From Methanomicrobiaceae archaeon (GTDB lineage Archaea > Halobacteriota > Methanomicrobia > Methanomicrobiales > Methanomicrobiaceae): DNA of 5,681 nucleotides. The translations under genes and the position numbers were made by a program. Shown here piece after piece: positions 5,305 through 5,681 of the stretch. Location: assembly GCA_030628325.1 (NCBI GenBank), contig DAOVRB010000084.1:1-5681 (forward strand), read 5' to 3'. The notes under the pieces are model-generated. The model was not told the DNA's origin, made no database searches, and saw only the letters and a list, made by a program, of their open reading frames with translations. Every line of letters begins with the position of its first letter. The stretch's first letter is position 1.

Positions 5305-5681
5305 TTATGCCTGATTCTCCAGGTGCATGTTCAGTGCTTTTAATGTTCCTTCAAGTGAACCGTCACCCACAACTGCAGGGGTGATACCTGCCTTTAGTAT
5401 TCGCTCTGCTGTAATATCACCTATTGCAACAACTATTAGATCCTGTTCACTGTTCCACACTGCCAGTGAGAATGAGTTTCCACTCGTAAATATAATTGCA
5501 TCTGCATCTTCTGTCCGGAGTTCCTCGTTTGTGGCGATAAGATCATACACCGCCGTCTCATGCGGGATGCCTCCTTCTGACCGTATTGAATCCAGAAGCG
5601 CAGGGTTTGGGACGTCTGCACGGGGTATGCCTACATTCTTTCCTTTCAGCCATTCACCGAGGTACGGGGCAAAATTCCGTG
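5305..5681 (-). CDS. hemD: Uroporphyrinogen-III synthase (C-terminal half, 5' end outside the window)
   Basis: The minus-strand frame is open from the window edge to TAA at 5307-5305, giving 124 complete codons, about half of a usual 240-260-residue HemD. An in-frame GTG at 5550 is not the start, because the homologous sequence continues upstream of it. Visible blocks are LKGKNVGIPRAD near the left edge, the strand-loop EDADAIIFTSGNSFSLAV with the conserved FTS, VVAIGDITAERILKAGI (the family's IG..TA motif), and a SLEGTLKAL terminal helix. HemD closes and inverts ring D of hydroxymethylbilane to give uroporphyrinogen III, the precursor of siroheme, cobamides and, in methanogens, coenzyme F430. 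The stop codon directly touches the cbf5 start, so the two are probably on one transcript. Other tetrapyrrole genes may lie upstream outside the window. Confidence 0.88.
   Translation of the reverse strand, partial: RNFAPYLGEWLKGKNVGIPRADVPNPALLDSIRSEGGIPHETAVYDLIATNEELRTEDADAIIFTSGNSFSLAVWNSEQDLIVVAIGDITAERILKAGITPAVVGDGSLEGTLKALNMHLENQA

Noticed and set aside
1..5681. CRISPR array, insertion sequence, toxin-antitoxin or prophage genes
   Set aside because: No regularly spaced direct repeats, transposase or integrase motifs, terminal inverted repeats or toxin-antitoxin pairs were seen on either strand. The only integration-like hint is the tRNA/S24e junction, reported separately.

Overview
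The window looks like a piece of a euryarchaeal chromosome, most likely a methanogen related to the Methanomicrobiales. The evidence is an archaeal Cbf5-type pseudouridine synthase, an S24e-family ribosomal protein (absent from bacteria), a class II tRNA-Ser gene without encoded CCA, TATA-like AT-rich boxes in front of the genes, short U-run termination signals, and an ABC exporter operon carrying a NEW3-domain surface protein of the kind common in methanogens. The lineage is inferred from gene content, not from a database comparison.

Left part (1-3794). The first 54 bases are the tail of an unidentified plus-strand gene, followed by a U-run and a roughly 250-base stretch with no convincing gene. 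A three-gene operon then fills 332-3794 on the minus strand. In transcription order it encodes an ABC ATPase, an ABC-2 type permease with a large extracytoplasmic loop, and a secreted, C-terminally membrane-anchored protein made of NEW3-like beta-sandwich domains around a carboxypeptidase-regulatory-like domain. The ATPase stop and the permease start overlap (TGATG), and only 5 bases separate the permease from the NEW3 gene. The three products probably form one membrane system. The operon ends in a hairpin plus U-run that contains the last stop codon.

Middle (3795-4398). A divergent, AT-rich intergenic region contains candidate TATA boxes and two overlapping, mutually exclusive inverted repeats. 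A short plus-strand gene for an 82-residue S24e-family protein follows. It is shorter than usual at its C-terminus and lacks the S27ae neighbour it usually has. Its last codon and stop codon lie inside the 3' acceptor strand of a convergent tRNA-Ser(GGA) gene.

Right part (4399-5681). On the minus strand, a partial hemD (uroporphyrinogen-III synthase, needed for siroheme, F430 and cobamide precursors) abuts cbf5 (TAAATG, zero spacing), so the two are presumably cotranscribed. A weak hairpin and U-run follow cbf5.

Nothing here is clearly a new system. The items most worth a second look are the solitary, shortened S24e gene fused head-on to a tRNA, the competing dyads in front of it, and the uncharacterised NEW3/ABC exporter operon. 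No transposon, CRISPR array or prophage signature was seen.
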